64,000 nucleotides of DNA from Vescimonas fastidiosa (GTDB lineage: Bacteria; Bacillota; Clostridia; Oscillospirales; Oscillospiraceae), in assembly GCF_018326305.1 (NCBI RefSeq), contig NZ_AP023416.1:248001-312000 (forward strand), in the 5' to 3' direction. The translations under genes and the position numbers were made by a program. The notes beneath the pieces are model-generated. The model was not told the origin of the DNA, did not search any database, and saw only the letters and a list, made by a program, of their open reading frames with translations. Positions 24,273 to 33,260 of the stretch are shown piece after piece; the stretch's first letter is position 1, and every line of letters begins with the position of its first letter.

Positions 24273-26906
24273 TTATTGGCGCTGTTCCTTGATGGCAGCC
24301 TGGGCAGCGGCCAGACGGGCGATGGGAACGCGGAAGGGGGAGCAGGACACATAGTCCAGGCCCACCTTGTGGCAGAACTCCACGCTGCTGGGGTCGCCGC
24401 CGTGCTCGCCGCAGATGCCCAGGTGGATGTCGGGGCGGGTGGCGCGGCCCATCTCAGCGGCCATCTTCACCAGCTTGCCTACGCCGACCTGGTCCAGCTT
24501 GGCGAAGGGATCGTTCTCGTAGATCTTCTTATCGTAGTAAGCGCCCAGGAACTTGCCGGCGTCGTCGCGGCTGAAGCCGAAGGTCATCTGGGTCAGGTCG
24601 TTGGTGCCGAAGGAGAAGAACTGGGCCTCGGTGGCGATCTGGTCGGCGGTGAGGGCGGCTCTGGGGATCTCGATCATGGTACCCACCAGGTACTTCATGT
24701 CCATCCCGGCGGCGGCCAGCTCCTGGTCGGCGGTCGTAACCACGATGTCCTTTACATACTTCAGCTCCTTCACCTCGCCCACCAGGGGGATCATGATCTC
24801 GGGGACCATGGTCCAGTCGGGGTGCTTCTTCTGCACATTGATGGCGGCGCGGATGACAGCCCGGGTCTGCATGGCGGCAATCTCCGGGAAGGTAACGGCC
24901 AGGCGGCAGCCACGGTGACCCATCATGGGGTTGAACTCGTGGAGGGCGGCGATGATGTTCTTGATCTGCTCCACGGTCTTGCCCTGGGCCTTGGCCAGCT
25001 TCTCAATGTCGGCCTCCTCGGTGGGCACGAACTCGTGCAGAGGGGGATCCAGGAAGCGGATGGTCACGGGGCAGCCCTCCATGGCCTCATAGATGCCCTC
25101 GAAGTCGCCCTGCTGCATGGGCAGGAGCTTGGCCAGAGCCGCCTCCCGCTCCTCTACGGTGTCGGAGCAGATCATCTCGCGGATAGCTTCGATACGGTCG
25201 CCCTCGAAGAACATATGCTCGGTACGGCACAGGCCGATGCCCTGGGCGCCCAGCTCACGGGCCTTAGCGGCGTCGTGGGGGGTGTCGGCATTGGTGCGGA
25301 CCTTCAGGCGGCGATACTTGTCGGCCCAGCCCATGATGCGGCCGAACTCGCCGCCGATGGTAGCGTCCACGGTGGGCATAGCGCCGTCGTAAATATTACC
25401 GGTGGAGCCGTCCAGGCTCAGCCAGTCGCCCTCGTGATAGGTCTTGCCGGAGAGGGTAAACTTCTTGTTCTCCTCGTCCATAGCGATGGCGGAGCAGCCG
25501 GAGACGCAGCAGGTGCCCATACCGCGGGCCACCACAGCGGCGTGGCTGGTCATACCGCCGCGCACGGTGAGGATGCCCTGGGCAGCCTTCATGCCCTCGA
25601 TGTCCTCGGGAGAGGTCTCCAGGCGGACCAGGACCACCTTCTCACCCCGGGCAGCCCAAGCCTTGGCGTCCTCGGCGGTAAAGACGATCTTGCCGCAGGC
25701 GGCGCCGGGGGAGGCGGGCAGGGCCTTGCCGGCGGGCTGGGCCTTCTTCAGAGCCTCGGCGTCAAACTGGGGGTGCAGGAGGGTATCCAGGTTCCGGGGG
25801 TCGATCATGGCCACGGCCTGCTGCTCGGAGATCATGCCCTCGTCCACCAGGTCGCAGGCGATCTTCAGGGCCGCCTTGGCGGTGCGCTTGCCGTTACGGG
25901 TCTGGAGCATATAGAGCTTGCCGTGCTCCACGGTGAACTCCATGTCCTGCATATCCCGGTAATGGTCCTCCAGAGTCTTGCACACATCCACAAACTGTGC
26001 ATAGGCCTCGGGGAACTTCTCGGCCATCTGGTCGATGGGCATGGGGGTGCGCACGCCGGCCACCACATCCTCGCCCTGGGCGTTGGTCAAAAACTCGCCC
26101 ATGAGTTTCTTCTCGCCGGTGGCGGGGTTACGGGTAAAGGCCACGCCGGTGCCGCAGTCGTCGCCCATGTTGCCGAAGGCCATGGATTGAACGTTGACAG
26201 CGGTGCCCCAGGAATAGGGGATGTCGTTATCCCGGCGGTATACATTGGCCCGGGGATTGTCCCAAGAGCGGAACACGGCCTTGATGGCGCCGATGAGCTG
26301 CTCCTTGGGGTCAGAGGGGAAGTCGGCGCCGATCTTGGCCTTGTACTCGGCCTTGAACTGCATGGCCAGCTCCTTCAGATCCTCGGCGGAGAGCTCCACA
26401 TCCTGGGTGACGCCCTTCTTCTCCTTCATCTCGTCGATGAGCTGCTCGAAATACTTCTTGCCTACCTCCATCACCACATCGGAATACATCTGGATAAAGC
26501 GGCGATAGCAGTCCCAGGCCCAGCGGGGATTGCCGGACTTGGCGGCGATGACGCCCACCACATCCTCATTCAGGCCCAGGTTCAGGATGGTGTCCATCAT
26601 GCCGGGCATGGAGGCCCGGGCGCCGGAGCGCACAGACACCAGCAGAGGATTCTCATGGTCGCCGAACTTCTTGCCGGTGATCTTCTCCATCTTCTCGATG
26701 TACTCCATGATCTCGGCCATGATCTCGTCATTGATCTTCTGTCCGTCCTCATAGTACTGGGTGCAGGCCTCGGTGGTAATGGTGAAGCCCTGGGGAACCG
26801 GCAGACCGATGTTGGTCATCTCAGCCAGGTTTGCACCCTTGCCGCCCAGCAGCTCGCGCATGGATGCATTACCCTCGGTAAACAGATAGCAGAATTTTTT
26901 GCTCAT
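24273..26906 (-). CDS. ppdK: Pyruvate, phosphate dikinase
   Basis: 877 residues from ATG at 26906 (GGAGGGTATT just before it). Interconverts pyruvate + ATP + Pi and phosphoenolpyruvate + AMP + PPi; in anaerobes it often serves glycolysis or gluconeogenesis. The N-terminal nucleotide domain begins LFTEGNASMRELLGGKGANLAEM. The catalytic His lies in GGMTSHAAVVARGMG near residue 455. The PEP/pyruvate domain shows MFFEGDRI, MGHRGCRLAVTFPEI, FFSFGTNDLTQMTFGFSRDD in two parts, and GICGEHGGDP. Length is full for the family. Confidence 0.97.
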   Translation of the reverse strand: MSKKFCYLFTEGNASMRELLGGKGANLAEMTNIGLPVPQGFTITTEACTQYYEDGQKINDEIMAEIMEYIEKMEKITGKKFGDHENPLLVSVRSGARASMPGMMDTILNLGLNEDVVGVIAAKSGNPRWAWDCYRRFIQMYSDVVMEVGKKYFEQLIDEMKEKKGVTQDVELSAEDLKELAMQFKAEYKAKIGADFPSDPKEQLIGAIKAVFRSWDNPRANVYRRDNDIPYSWGTAVNVQSMAFGNMGDDCGTGVAFTRNPATGEKKLMGEFLTNAQGEDVVAGVRTPMPIDQMAEKFPEAYAQFVDVCKTLEDHYRDMQDMEFTVEHGKLYMLQTRNGKRTAKAALKIACDLVDEGMISEQQAVAMIDPRNLDTLLHPQFDAEALKKAQPAGKALPASPGAACGKIVFTAEDAKAWAARGEKVVLVRLETSPEDIEGMKAAQGILTVRGGMTSHAAVVARGMGTCCVSGCSAIAMDEENKKFTLSGKTYHEGDWLSLDGSTGNIYDGAMPTVDATIGGEFGRIMGWADKYRRLKVRTNADTPHDAAKARELGAQGIGLCRTEHMFFEGDRIEAIREMICSDTVEEREAALAKLLPMQQGDFEGIYEAMEGCPVTIRFLDPPLHEFVPTEEADIEKLAKAQGKTVEQIKNIIAALHEFNPMMGHRGCRLAVTFPEIAAMQTRAVIRAAINVQKKHPDWTMVPEIMIPLVGEVKELKYVKDIVVTTADQELAAAGMDMKYLVGTMIEIPRAALTADQIATEAQFFSFGTNDLTQMTFGFSRDDAGKFLGAYYDKKIYENDPFAKLDQVGVGKLVKMAAEMGRATRPDIHLGICGEHGGDPSSVEFCHKVGLDYVSCSPFRVPIARLAAAQAAIKEQRQ

Positions 26907-26945
26907 AATACCCTCCAATATACCTTTTTAATAATAGCAGAATTC

Positions 26946-26974
26946 ATTATAGCCACAAAGATAAGAAAATGCAA
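26946..26974 (-). promoter_or_regulatory. Promoter of ppdK
   Basis: On the minus strand TTGCAT, 17-bp spacer, TATAAT, about 40 bp before the start codon. Confidence 0.8.
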
Positions 26975-27073
26975 CATATTCTCTCCCTTTTTTCTATTTT
27001 TTACCCTTTTGCCGAATTCTCTCGTCCCTTTTGCAAATAAATGGCGCAAATCACAAAAAAAATACGGGAGCGG

Positions 27074-27102
27074 TTGAGAAAATGCCGGAGCTGTGCTATA
27101 CT
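27074..27102 (+). promoter_or_regulatory. Promoter of holB-ricT
   Basis: TTGAGA, 17-bp spacer, TATACT, 60 bp upstream of the holB start. Confidence 0.75.
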
Positions 27103-27162
27103 GGTACTGTATTTTATTGTCATGGCAGGGTGTATTTTTCGGAAAAGGGGAGGGGGAGCCCA

Positions 27163-27999
27163 ATGGATCCTGTGCTGGAGAGCCGTATTCGCCGCGGGGC
27201 CCGGCAGGGTGCGCTGCCCCACAGCGTCATCTTTTCCGGCAGCGGCGATCTTTTGGCCGCCGCCCGGTTCTACACCGCCGCCTTAGAGTGCCGGCAGGCG
27301 GATAAGCCCTGCCTGCGCTGCCCCGCCTGCGGCAAGGTGCTCCGGGGCACCCATCCCGACTGCGTCACCGCCGAGGACAGCCAGCACAAGGATCTGTCCG
27401 TGGAGGTGCTGCGGGCCCTGCGCTCCGATGCCTATATCCAGCCCAACGAGGGCGCGTGCAAGGTGTTCCTTTTCCCCGACTGCCGCCGCCTGACGGTCCA
27501 GGACCAGAATGTTCTCTTAAAGCTTGTGGAGGAGGGGCCTGCCTACGCGGCGTTTCTTTTCTGCGCGGAAAATCCCTCGGTGCTGCTGCCCACGGTGCGC
27601 TCCCGGTGCGCGGAGCTTTCCGTGCGCCCCACGGAGCAGGAGGCGGCGGCGCCAAGCCCGGAGGCCCAGGCACTTTTGGAGGCTATGGCCGGCGGCGAGA
27701 GCCCGGCGGTTACGCAGGTGCTGGTGGGCTTTGAAAACGGGAAAATGACCCGGGAAAAGCTCCAGCAGGTGCTGCGGGAGTGCCGGGAGGGCAGCCTGCA
27801 GGCCCTGCGTCTGCGCTGGGGCGCACCCCCGGAGACTCTGTGCGCCGACGGGGTAGGGCCCCTGAGCCGAAGGCTTACAAAAAAGCAGCTTATGCGGCTG
27901 TGTGAAATGCTGGGCAAATTCGCCCAAGAATGTGAATGGAATGTGGCGGTGGGCCAGGTTTTAGGCGCCGTCGCCGTAGAATGGGAGGATATCCTATGA
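27163..27999 (+). CDS. holB: DNA polymerase III delta-prime subunit (HolB-like)
   Basis: 278 residues from ATG at 27163 (GGGGAGGGGGAG). The degenerate P-loop region (VIFSGSGDLLAAARFY) lacks the GKT of active ATPases, as in delta-prime. A four-Cys zinc motif (CLRCPACGKVLRGTHPDC) follows. Then come the sensor regions (VFLFPDCRRLTVQDQNVLLKLVEEGP) and the LPTVRSRCAEL motif. Part of the clamp loader that places the DnaN clamp encoded in this window. The stop overlaps the next start. Confidence 0.88.
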   Translation: MDPVLESRIRRGARQGALPHSVIFSGSGDLLAAARFYTAALECRQADKPCLRCPACGKVLRGTHPDCVTAEDSQHKDLSVEVLRALRSDAYIQPNEGACKVFLFPDCRRLTVQDQNVLLKLVEEGPAYAAFLFCAENPSVLLPTVRSRCAELSVRPTEQEAAAPSPEAQALLEAMAGGESPAVTQVLVGFENGKMTREKLQQVLRECREGSLQALRLRWGAPPETLCADGVGPLSRRLTKKQLMRLCEMLGKFAQECEWNVAVGQVLGAVAVEWEDIL

Positions 28000-29255
28000 A
28001 GGAAGTTATCAGCGTCCGCTTCCGCAGCGGATGCAAGAATTATTATTTCAGCCCCGGGCAGCTCACCGTTGCCCCGGGCCAGGATGTGATCGTGGAGACC
28101 GCCCAGGGGCCGGAGTATGTCACCTGCACCCAGGGCAACCACACCGTGGAGGATCATCAGGTGGTGGAGCCTCTGCGCCGGGTGCTGCGCCCGGCCACGG
28201 AGAATGACCGACGCAGCCTGCAAATGGCCCGGGCCCGGGAAAAGGAGGCCTTTGCGGTCTGCCAGAAGAAGATCGCCCAGCGGGGCCTGGAGATGAAGCT
28301 GGTCCGGGCGGAAAGCTCCTTTGACGGCAATAAGCTGCTCTTTTTCTTCACCGCCGACGGCCGGGTGGATTTCCGGGAGCTGGTAAAGGATCTGGCCGCC
28401 GCCTTCCACGCCCGCATCGAGCTGCGCCAGATCGGCGTCCGGGACGAGGCAAAGATGCTGGGCGGCCTGGGCATCTGCGGCCGTCCCTTCTGCTGCAGCC
28501 AGTATATGGACGATTTCATCCCCGTGTCCATCAAGATGGCCAAGACCCAAAATCTCTCCCTGAACCCCGCCAAGATCTCCGGCACCTGCGGCCGCCTTAT
28601 GTGCTGCCTGAAGTACGAGCAGGAGGCCTATGAGGATGCCGCCCGGCGTATGCCGAAAAACGACTCCTTTGTCCAGACCCCCGACGGCCCCGGCAACATC
28701 AGCGCCGTAAACCTGCTGAAGGAGCAGGTCACCGTCCGGCTGGACGATCAGCCCGAGTCCCCCCGGTGCTACCACAACTGCGAGATCTGCGTCCTGCGCA
28801 ACGGCAAGGGCAGCCGCGACGGTATCCAGGTGCCCCGGGAGCGCCCCGCCCGAATGGTGGTGGAGGAGAAGCCCGAGGAGTTCCCGGCGGTGGTGTCCGA
28901 CTTCCTCTATAGCTCTCCCGAGGCGGCAGAGCCCCCGGCGGAGGAAAAGCGGGAGTCCGGCCGCTCCGGCCGCAATCGCCGCCGCAGAGGCAGCCGCCCT
29001 GCCGAGGATAGGTCCCCGGAGAAAAATCCCCCCAAGGCCCAGAAGCAGCCCCCCAAGCAGAGCGAAAAGCAGGCCGATAAGCCCCGTCCCCCGCGCCGCC
29101 GGGGCGGGCAAAAGCCCGAGGGAGCCGCTCCCCAGGCGGCCAAGCCCCAGCCTCCCAAGCAGGCCGCCGGAGGCGAGGTAAAGAAGCCCCGGCACCGGAG
29201 CGGACGCCGTCACCCCCGCCGGGGTCCCGGCGGCAGCGGCAAGACGGAGGCATAA
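27996..29255 (+). CDS. ricT: PSP1-domain protein RicT (YaaT)
   Basis: 419 residues, starting inside the holB stop (ATGA overlap) with GGGAGG. Residues 1-280 match the PSP1/YaaT family. The cysteine-rich signature reads GGLGICGRPFCCSQYM and TCGRLMCCLKYEQ. In Bacillus, YaaT works with YlbF and YmcA as an iron-sulfur complex that directs RNase Y. Residues 300-419 are a long Lys/Arg/Pro-rich tail not present in short family members, possibly RNA-binding. Gene order holB-yaaT is conserved in Firmicutes. Confidence 0.9.
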   Translation: MKEVISVRFRSGCKNYYFSPGQLTVAPGQDVIVETAQGPEYVTCTQGNHTVEDHQVVEPLRRVLRPATENDRRSLQMARAREKEAFAVCQKKIAQRGLEMKLVRAESSFDGNKLLFFFTADGRVDFRELVKDLAAAFHARIELRQIGVRDEAKMLGGLGICGRPFCCSQYMDDFIPVSIKMAKTQNLSLNPAKISGTCGRLMCCLKYEQEAYEDAARRMPKNDSFVQTPDGPGNISAVNLLKEQVTVRLDDQPESPRCYHNCEICVLRNGKGSRDGIQVPRERPARMVVEEKPEEFPAVVSDFLYSSPEAAEPPAEEKRESGRSGRNRRRRGSRPAEDRSPEKNPPKAQKQPPKQSEKQADKPRPPRRRGGQKPEGAAPQAAKPQPPKQAAGGEVKKPRHRSGRRHPRRGPGGSGKTEA

Positions 29256-29260
29256 CAGCC

Positions 29261-30109
29261 ATGGGAAAATTTCAAGGTGTCCTCCTGGTCAGCGACTTTG
29301 ATAATACCTTGGTCTATACCGAGGAGGTTCTTTTGGGCGGCGGTTCTCTGCCGCCCCTTTCCCGGGAAAACCGCCGGGCCCTGGAGTATTTCACGGCCCA
29401 GGGCGGCCTCTTTTCCGTGGCCACAGGCCGGGCCCTGCCCAGCTTTGCGCCCATTGCCCCCACGCTGCCCATGAACGGCCCCACCGTCCTCTTTAACGGC
29501 GCGGCCATCTATGATTTTGCCCGGGGCGAGTACCTCTGCACCGCCTTTCTCCCGGACTCCATCCGCCGGGACCTCCACGCGGTAGAGCTGGCCTTCCCGG
29601 GTCTCGCCGCCGAGATTTATCACGACGGCAGCCAGATCCACACCCTCCACCCCAACGATTTGACCCGCAACCACATGGCCCTGACCCATTCCGCCGCCAC
29701 GGAGGCGGACTCCATCCTGCAGGTGCCCATGCCCATCAGCAAGGTGCTGTTTGAGGAGACGGGCCAGCGGGGCCGGGACTTGGAGCGGTATATCCGCAGC
29801 CAGCCCTGGGCCCGGGACTTTGAGATCGTCCGCTCCGGAAAATTTTTCCTGGAAATCACCGCCAAGGGTGCCACCAAGGGGGCCATGACCCAAAAGCTGG
29901 CGTCTGTCCTGGGCATCCGGGCGGAAAATGTCTGCTGCGTAGGGGACCAGGCCAACGACCTGACCATGCTGGCCGCCGCGGGCCACGCCTTTGCCCCGGC
30001 CAATGCCATCGAGGCCGTGCGCCGGGCGCCGGGGGTGGAGCTGCTGCCGGACTGCCGGGAGGATGCCCTGGCGGCGCTGATAGACCGGCTGGACGGTCTT
30101 TATGCCTGA
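29261..30109 (+). CDS. HAD-superfamily (Cof-type) hydrolase
   Basis: 282 residues. Motif I LLVSDFDNTLVYTEE, motif II FSVATGR, motif III lysine in LEITAKGATKGA, motif IV CCVGDQANDLTMLAAAG. This order, with the cap between motifs II and III, marks the Cof/type IIB sugar-phosphatase group. Lys in TAKGATKG and the NDL motif complete the active site. Six bases after ricT, so probably cotranscribed. Substrate unknown. Confidence 0.85.
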   Translation: MGKFQGVLLVSDFDNTLVYTEEVLLGGGSLPPLSRENRRALEYFTAQGGLFSVATGRALPSFAPIAPTLPMNGPTVLFNGAAIYDFARGEYLCTAFLPDSIRRDLHAVELAFPGLAAEIYHDGSQIHTLHPNDLTRNHMALTHSAATEADSILQVPMPISKVLFEETGQRGRDLERYIRSQPWARDFEIVRSGKFFLEITAKGATKGAMTQKLASVLGIRAENVCCVGDQANDLTMLAAAGHAFAPANAIEAVRRAPGVELLPDCREDALAALIDRLDGLYA

Positions 30110-30158
30110 ATCGGCAGAAGATTGCGGCCAAAATGCGCTTTTTTCATCAAAAAAACAA

Positions 30159-30188
30159 TTTACATCCACCTAAAGTATGGTGTATAAT
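30159..30188 (+). promoter_or_regulatory. Promoter of butyrate kinase
   Basis: TTTACA, 18-bp spacer, TATAAT, about 70 bp before the ATG. Confidence 0.75.
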
Positions 30189-30256
30189 ATAAGCATTATG
30201 ACCGAAACGGTTTTGCGTTTTATCTTATAATTTTGAAGCCTCAGGAGGAAATCACT

Positions 30257-31567
30257 ATGTCTAATTACATTCTTGTTATCAACCCCGGCTCCACCTCTAC
30301 CAAGATCGGCGTGTTTGAAAACGGCACCCTGCTCTTTGACAAAACCCTGCGTCATCCCGCCGAGGAGATCGCAAAGTTTGCCACCATTCCCGACCAGAAG
30401 GGATGGCGTAAGGAGCTGGTGGAGCAGGCCCTGATCGAAAACAACTTCGACATGAAGAAGCTCACCGCCATCTGCGCCCGGGGCGGCCTGGTAAAGCCCA
30501 TTCGTGGCGGCACCTACGCCACCTCCGATGCCCTGCTGGCCGACTGCGTAGCCGGCGTCCAGGGTCAGCACGCCTGCAATCTGGGCGGCCTCATCGCCCG
30601 GGAGATCGGCGACGAGCTGGGCATCCCCTCCTTCATTGCCGACCCCCCCGTGGTGGACGAGCTGCAGGCCATTGCCCGCTATTCCGGCCATCCCCTGATC
30701 CAGCGGGTCAGCAAGTTCCACGCCCTGAACCAGAAGGCCGTGGCCAAGCGCTACGCCAAGGAGGTGGGCAAGAAGTATGAGGACCTGAACCTCATCGTCT
30801 GCCACATGGGCGGCGGTGTGTCCGTAGGCGCCCATGTAAAGGGCAGCGTGGTGGACACCGAAAACGCTCTGGACGGCGAGGGCCCCTTCTCCCCCGAGCG
30901 CTCCGGCAGCCTCCCCACCGACGCCGTGATGAAGCTGTGCTTCTCCGGCGACTATACCGAGGAGGAGCTGCGGAAGATGTTCGTGGGCCGCGGCGGTCTG
31001 GTGGCCTATGCCGGCAGCACCGATATGCGTGACCTGCTGAAGATGGCCGAGACCGATGCCAAGGTAGCCGAGGTCATCGACGCCTTCCACTATCAGATCG
31101 GCAAGGAGATCGGCGCTATGGCCGCCGCCATGCACGGCCAGGTGGATCAGATCATTCTCACCGGCGGCATTGCCTACGGCAAGGAGACCGTCCAGGCCCT
31201 GAAGGATATGGTGGAGTGGATCGCCCCCGTCACCGTCTATCCCGGCGAGGACGAGCTGCTGGCTCTGGCCCAGGCTGCCCTCCGGGTCCTCAACGGCGAG
31301 GAGCAGGCCAAGGACTATCGATCCCTTTCCGCTGCACACATACCCCCAAAAAAAGTACAGAGTCCCGGTCCCCGGAGAGCCTTCTCCGGGAACCGGGACC
31401 TTTTTTTGTCTTTATGGCCTCGTTTCTTCACCGAAACGGCACCAAATTGCACCGAAACGGCACCGTCTCCGGTGCCGTTTCCCATAGATTATAGGGTGAA
31501 AATTTTTACGCCTTCATCACAAAGGCCTTGCCGTCCACGGCGCGCATGGTGGCCAGGATGCCGTTGA
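30257..31567 (+). CDS. buk: Butyrate kinase with C-terminal read-through extension
   Basis: 436 codons. Residues 1-354 are a complete acetate/butyrate kinase: phosphate motif [47 protein letters not shown], and [13 protein letters not shown] near the end. The family normally stops just after NGEEQAKDY. Here the frame runs on for 82 codons through the terminator hairpin at 31362-31407 into the convergent def gene. The extension (Pro/Arg/Thr-rich) looks like translated non-coding DNA, so a stop codon was probably lost or an error lies near 31318. The enzyme makes butyrate and ATP from butyryl phosphate. Confidence 0.9.
   Translation: MSNYILVINPGSTSTKIGVFENGTLLFDKTLRHPAEEIAKFATIPDQKGWRKELVEQALIENNFDMKKLTAICARGGLVKPIRGGTYATSDALLADCVAGVQGQHACNLGGLIAREIGDELGIPSFIADPPVVDELQAIARYSGHPLIQRVSKFHALNQKAVAKRYAKEVGKKYEDLNLIVCHMGGGVSVGAHVKGSVVDTENALDGEGPFSPERSGSLPTDAVMKLCFSGDYTEEELRKMFVGRGGLVAYAGSTDMRDLLKMAETDAKVAEVIDAFHYQIGKEIGAMAAAMHGQVDQIILTGGIAYGKETVQALKDMVEWIAPVTVYPGEDELLALAQAALRVLNGEEQAKDYRSLSAAHIPPKKVQSPGPRRAFSGNRDLFLSLWPRFFTETAPNCTETAPSPVPFPIDYRVKIFTPSSQRPCRPRRAWWPGCR
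31362..31407 (+). terminator. Terminator of buk, inside the extended reading frame
   Basis: GTCCCGGT-CCCGGAGA pairs with TCTCCGGGA-ACCGGGAC followed by seven T. A strong intrinsic terminator placed where buk should already have ended. Confidence 0.92.
31455..31480. terminator. Inverted repeat after def
   Basis: AAACGGCACC pairs with GGTGCCGTTT around six bases; CACCGAAACGGCACC is also repeated directly just upstream. May end the minus-strand def transcript, though T-runs are short. Confidence 0.5.
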
Positions 31568-31976
31568 GGTGGTCGTACTCGTGCTGGATAAGCTCGGACA
31601 GATACCCCTCGCAGGCAAGCTCCTGCACCTGCCAATTTTCGTCCCGGTAGCGGACGATGCAGCGCCGATTCCGCCGGACCTTTACCAGCAGGCCCGGGAA
31701 GCACAGGCAGTCGTCCATCAGCTCCATCATCTCGCTGCCCACCAGCTCCAATGTGGGGTTCACGATGACCCGGCGCACCCCGTCTAAATCCAGGCAAATA
31801 AGCCGCTTTTTAATGCCGATCTGGGGGGCGGAGATGCCGTGGCCGAAGCCTGCATCCTTTAGGCATTCAAACATATCCTCAATGTCGGGCCGCAGCTCCT
31901 CCAGCTCCTCCCGGGTCACGGCGGAGCTCACCTCATACAGAGCCGGGTCGCCCAGCAGCAATACTTTTCGCTTCAT
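31506..31976 (-). CDS. def: Peptide deformylase, divergent motif II
   Basis: 156 residues from ATG at 31976 (AGAGGAG). Removes the formyl group from nascent proteins. Motif [11 protein letters not shown] and motif [12 protein letters not shown] are normal. Motif II, usually EGCLS, reads DDCLCFPG: the metal-binding Cys is kept but Glu-Gly and Ser are replaced. The same frame stays open upstream to 32390 but the start chosen here fits the family and the ribosome site. Its last 62 bases overlap the extended buk frame on the other strand. Confidence 0.88.
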   Translation of the reverse strand: MKRKVLLLGDPALYEVSSAVTREELEELRPDIEDMFECLKDAGFGHGISAPQIGIKKRLICLDLDGVRRVIVNPTLELVGSEMMELMDDCLCFPGLLVKVRRNRRCIVRYRDENWQVQELACEGYLSELIQHEYDHLNGILATMRAVDGKAFVMKA

Positions 31977-32101
31977 TTTCCGTTCTCCTCTCACTTTTGC
32001 AGACCCTTTCGCCGCAAATATTACACATAGTATACTACCAAATTTGCCCTCTGTCCAGCGGGGAGTCACACGATCTGCTCCAGGGCATTTCATTTTTGCG
32101 A

Positions 32102-32302
32102 TTATTCTTCGTCTATATACTCCATCACATCCTGTACGCGGCATTGCAGCAGCCGACAGAGCTGGTTGATGGTGTGTGTCGATACATTGTCGCCGTGCTT
32201 CATGGCGTAGAAATTCGACAGCGGAAAGCCCAGCTTCCCAAGCCGGTATGAGGTCACGCCCTTTTCCTCCATGGTCCGAAACAGCGGTTCGTAGCTTATC
32301 AT
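32102..32302 (-). CDS. Small Cro/C1-type HTH regulator
   Basis: 66 residues from ATG at 32302 (AAAGGGG). One HTH domain: MEEKGVTSYRLGKLGFPLSNFYAMKHG, then THTINQLCRLLQCRVQDVMEYI, the pattern of YozG-like short XRE proteins. It faces away from the gene at 32461, and the spacer holds several ATACGGA-like sequences that could be its operators. Confidence 0.8.
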   Translation of the reverse strand: MISYEPLFRTMEEKGVTSYRLGKLGFPLSNFYAMKHGDNVSTHTINQLCRLLQCRVQDVMEYIDEE

Positions 32303-32339
32303 TGGCAGACACCCCTTTCGTACCAAACAGTATAAAAAC

Positions 32340-32382
32340 CATATACGGATTTCGGTATCTGCTATAATTCGTATGTACGGAT
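32340..32382. promoter_or_regulatory. Possible operators between divergent promoters
   Basis: ATACGGATTTCGGTAT (imperfect inverted repeat) and CGTATGTACGGAT lie in the gap between the Cro-type gene and the gene at 32461, overlapping likely promoters of both. Autoregulation is inferred from position. Confidence 0.35.
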
Positions 32383-32383
32383 A

Positions 32384-32413
32384 TTGACACATGTTAACTC
32401 TGTATGCTATACT
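32384..32413 (+). promoter_or_regulatory. Promoter of the 32461 gene
   Basis: TTGACA, 18-bp spacer, TATACT, with AT-rich flanks; about 48 bp before the TTG start. Confidence 0.75.
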
Positions 32414-32460
32414 GCAAGCAGTCTGTTTTACACAATTTGGCGAGAAAAGGGGGATGTTTT

Positions 32461-32871
32461 TTGAGTGACTTCATGTTGGCTCTGCCAGGTATTCTTTTCT
32501 GGGTGGTGCTGTTTGTGGTGATTAAGTCCTCAAGAACAAAACGGGAGGAAGAAAGCAAGCATCCCCAAAATACCGCGCAGCGGGAACTCGCGGACGATGT
32601 TATCGCCACCATTGAACGGGTAGCCCCCGATCTCGAAATTGCCCGTGTTAGTTATGATTCTTATTATGGTAAAGCGGGCGGTATATATTTTCGGTCATGG
32701 AGCGGATATAGCTATAACTACGCTTATGCATCCCATGGATATAAAAATGTCTCTCGCGATGCAGCAAAGTTCGTGGCTGATGAAATTGCAAAGCGCTTCG
32801 GAAAGGGAGGGGGCAAAGTAGGAGGATGGAGCGAATATGATTATTTCGAAGTGTGGATACCAAGAAAATAA
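32461..32871 (+). CDS. Membrane-anchored small protein, unknown
   Basis: 136 residues from a TTG at 32461, chosen because AAAGGGGGAT lies about 8 bases before it; an ATG at 32473 is the alternative. One N-terminal transmembrane helix (LALPGILFWVVLFVVI), a charged segment, then a soluble domain rich in Tyr/Gly (YDSYYGKAGGIYFRSWSGYSYNY...) and VSRDAAKFVADEIAKRFG. I do not recognise the family. Base composition is less GC-rich than the neighbours. Confidence 0.6.
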   Translation: MSDFMLALPGILFWVVLFVVIKSSRTKREEESKHPQNTAQRELADDVIATIERVAPDLEIARVSYDSYYGKAGGIYFRSWSGYSYNYAYASHGYKNVSRDAAKFVADEIAKRFGKGGGKVGGWSEYDYFEVWIPRK

Positions 32872-32902
32872 TAGAAAGACCTGCCTTTAAGGAGAAAACA
32901 CG

Positions 32903-33166
32903 ATGGAACTGATTCAAATAGATTCCGTGAACATATACTCGAGCTTAAGATATATCTCGCAGAGTTCTCCGCTTCCAATCGCTGTTTTTGTGGACGCGGA
33001 AACGGGCGTTGTCTACTTTAACGGCATGTACCCCCGCTACGATGCCAACGGTCGGGTCATGGTCATCCCCAGAGACCGGCTTCCGGCTATCCTCGCCCGT
33101 GGCAGGGCGCAGGCCGCCGCCGCAGCGGCAGATGAAGAGAGAAAGCGCACCACCATCCAGGTCTGA
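32903..33166 (+). CDS. Small protein, unknown
   Basis: 87 residues, ribosome site AAGGAG. A short beta-like core (IAVFVDAETGVVYFNGMYPRYDANGRV) loosely recalls DUF6440-type proteins, where an ETGV-x-Y segment is followed by DADGK. The tail is Ala-rich then basic (RAQAAAAAADEERKR). 31 bases after the preceding unknown gene, so the two form a unit next to the Cro-type regulator. Confidence 0.55.
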   Translation: MELIQIDSVNIYSSLRYISQSSPLPIAVFVDAETGVVYFNGMYPRYDANGRVMVIPRDRLPAILARGRAQAAAAAADEERKRTTIQV

Positions 33167-33216
33167 CGCGCACTCCCGGCAAACAGCCTCAAAAAAAATA
33201 ACCGCTGACAGCAACA

Positions 33217-33245
33217 AGAGGAAGCAGCCTCCGACTGCTTCCTCT
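33217..33245. terminator. Terminator between convergent genes
   Basis: AGAGGAAGCAG pairs with CTGCTTCCTCT around seven bases, T-rich on the plus side. Serves the small-protein unit and probably lepA. Confidence 0.8.
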
Positions 33246-33260
33246 TTCTCTATTATGGTA

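Noticed and set aside
24276..27077. Very long open frame on the plus strand opposite ppdK
   Set aside because: It is the antisense of a clear ppdK gene; Gly/Leu/His-rich translation, no domain. High GC at third positions keeps the opposite strand free of stops.
31977..32390. Upstream extension of def
   Set aside because: Overlaps the HTH gene in another frame and bears no deformylase similarity.
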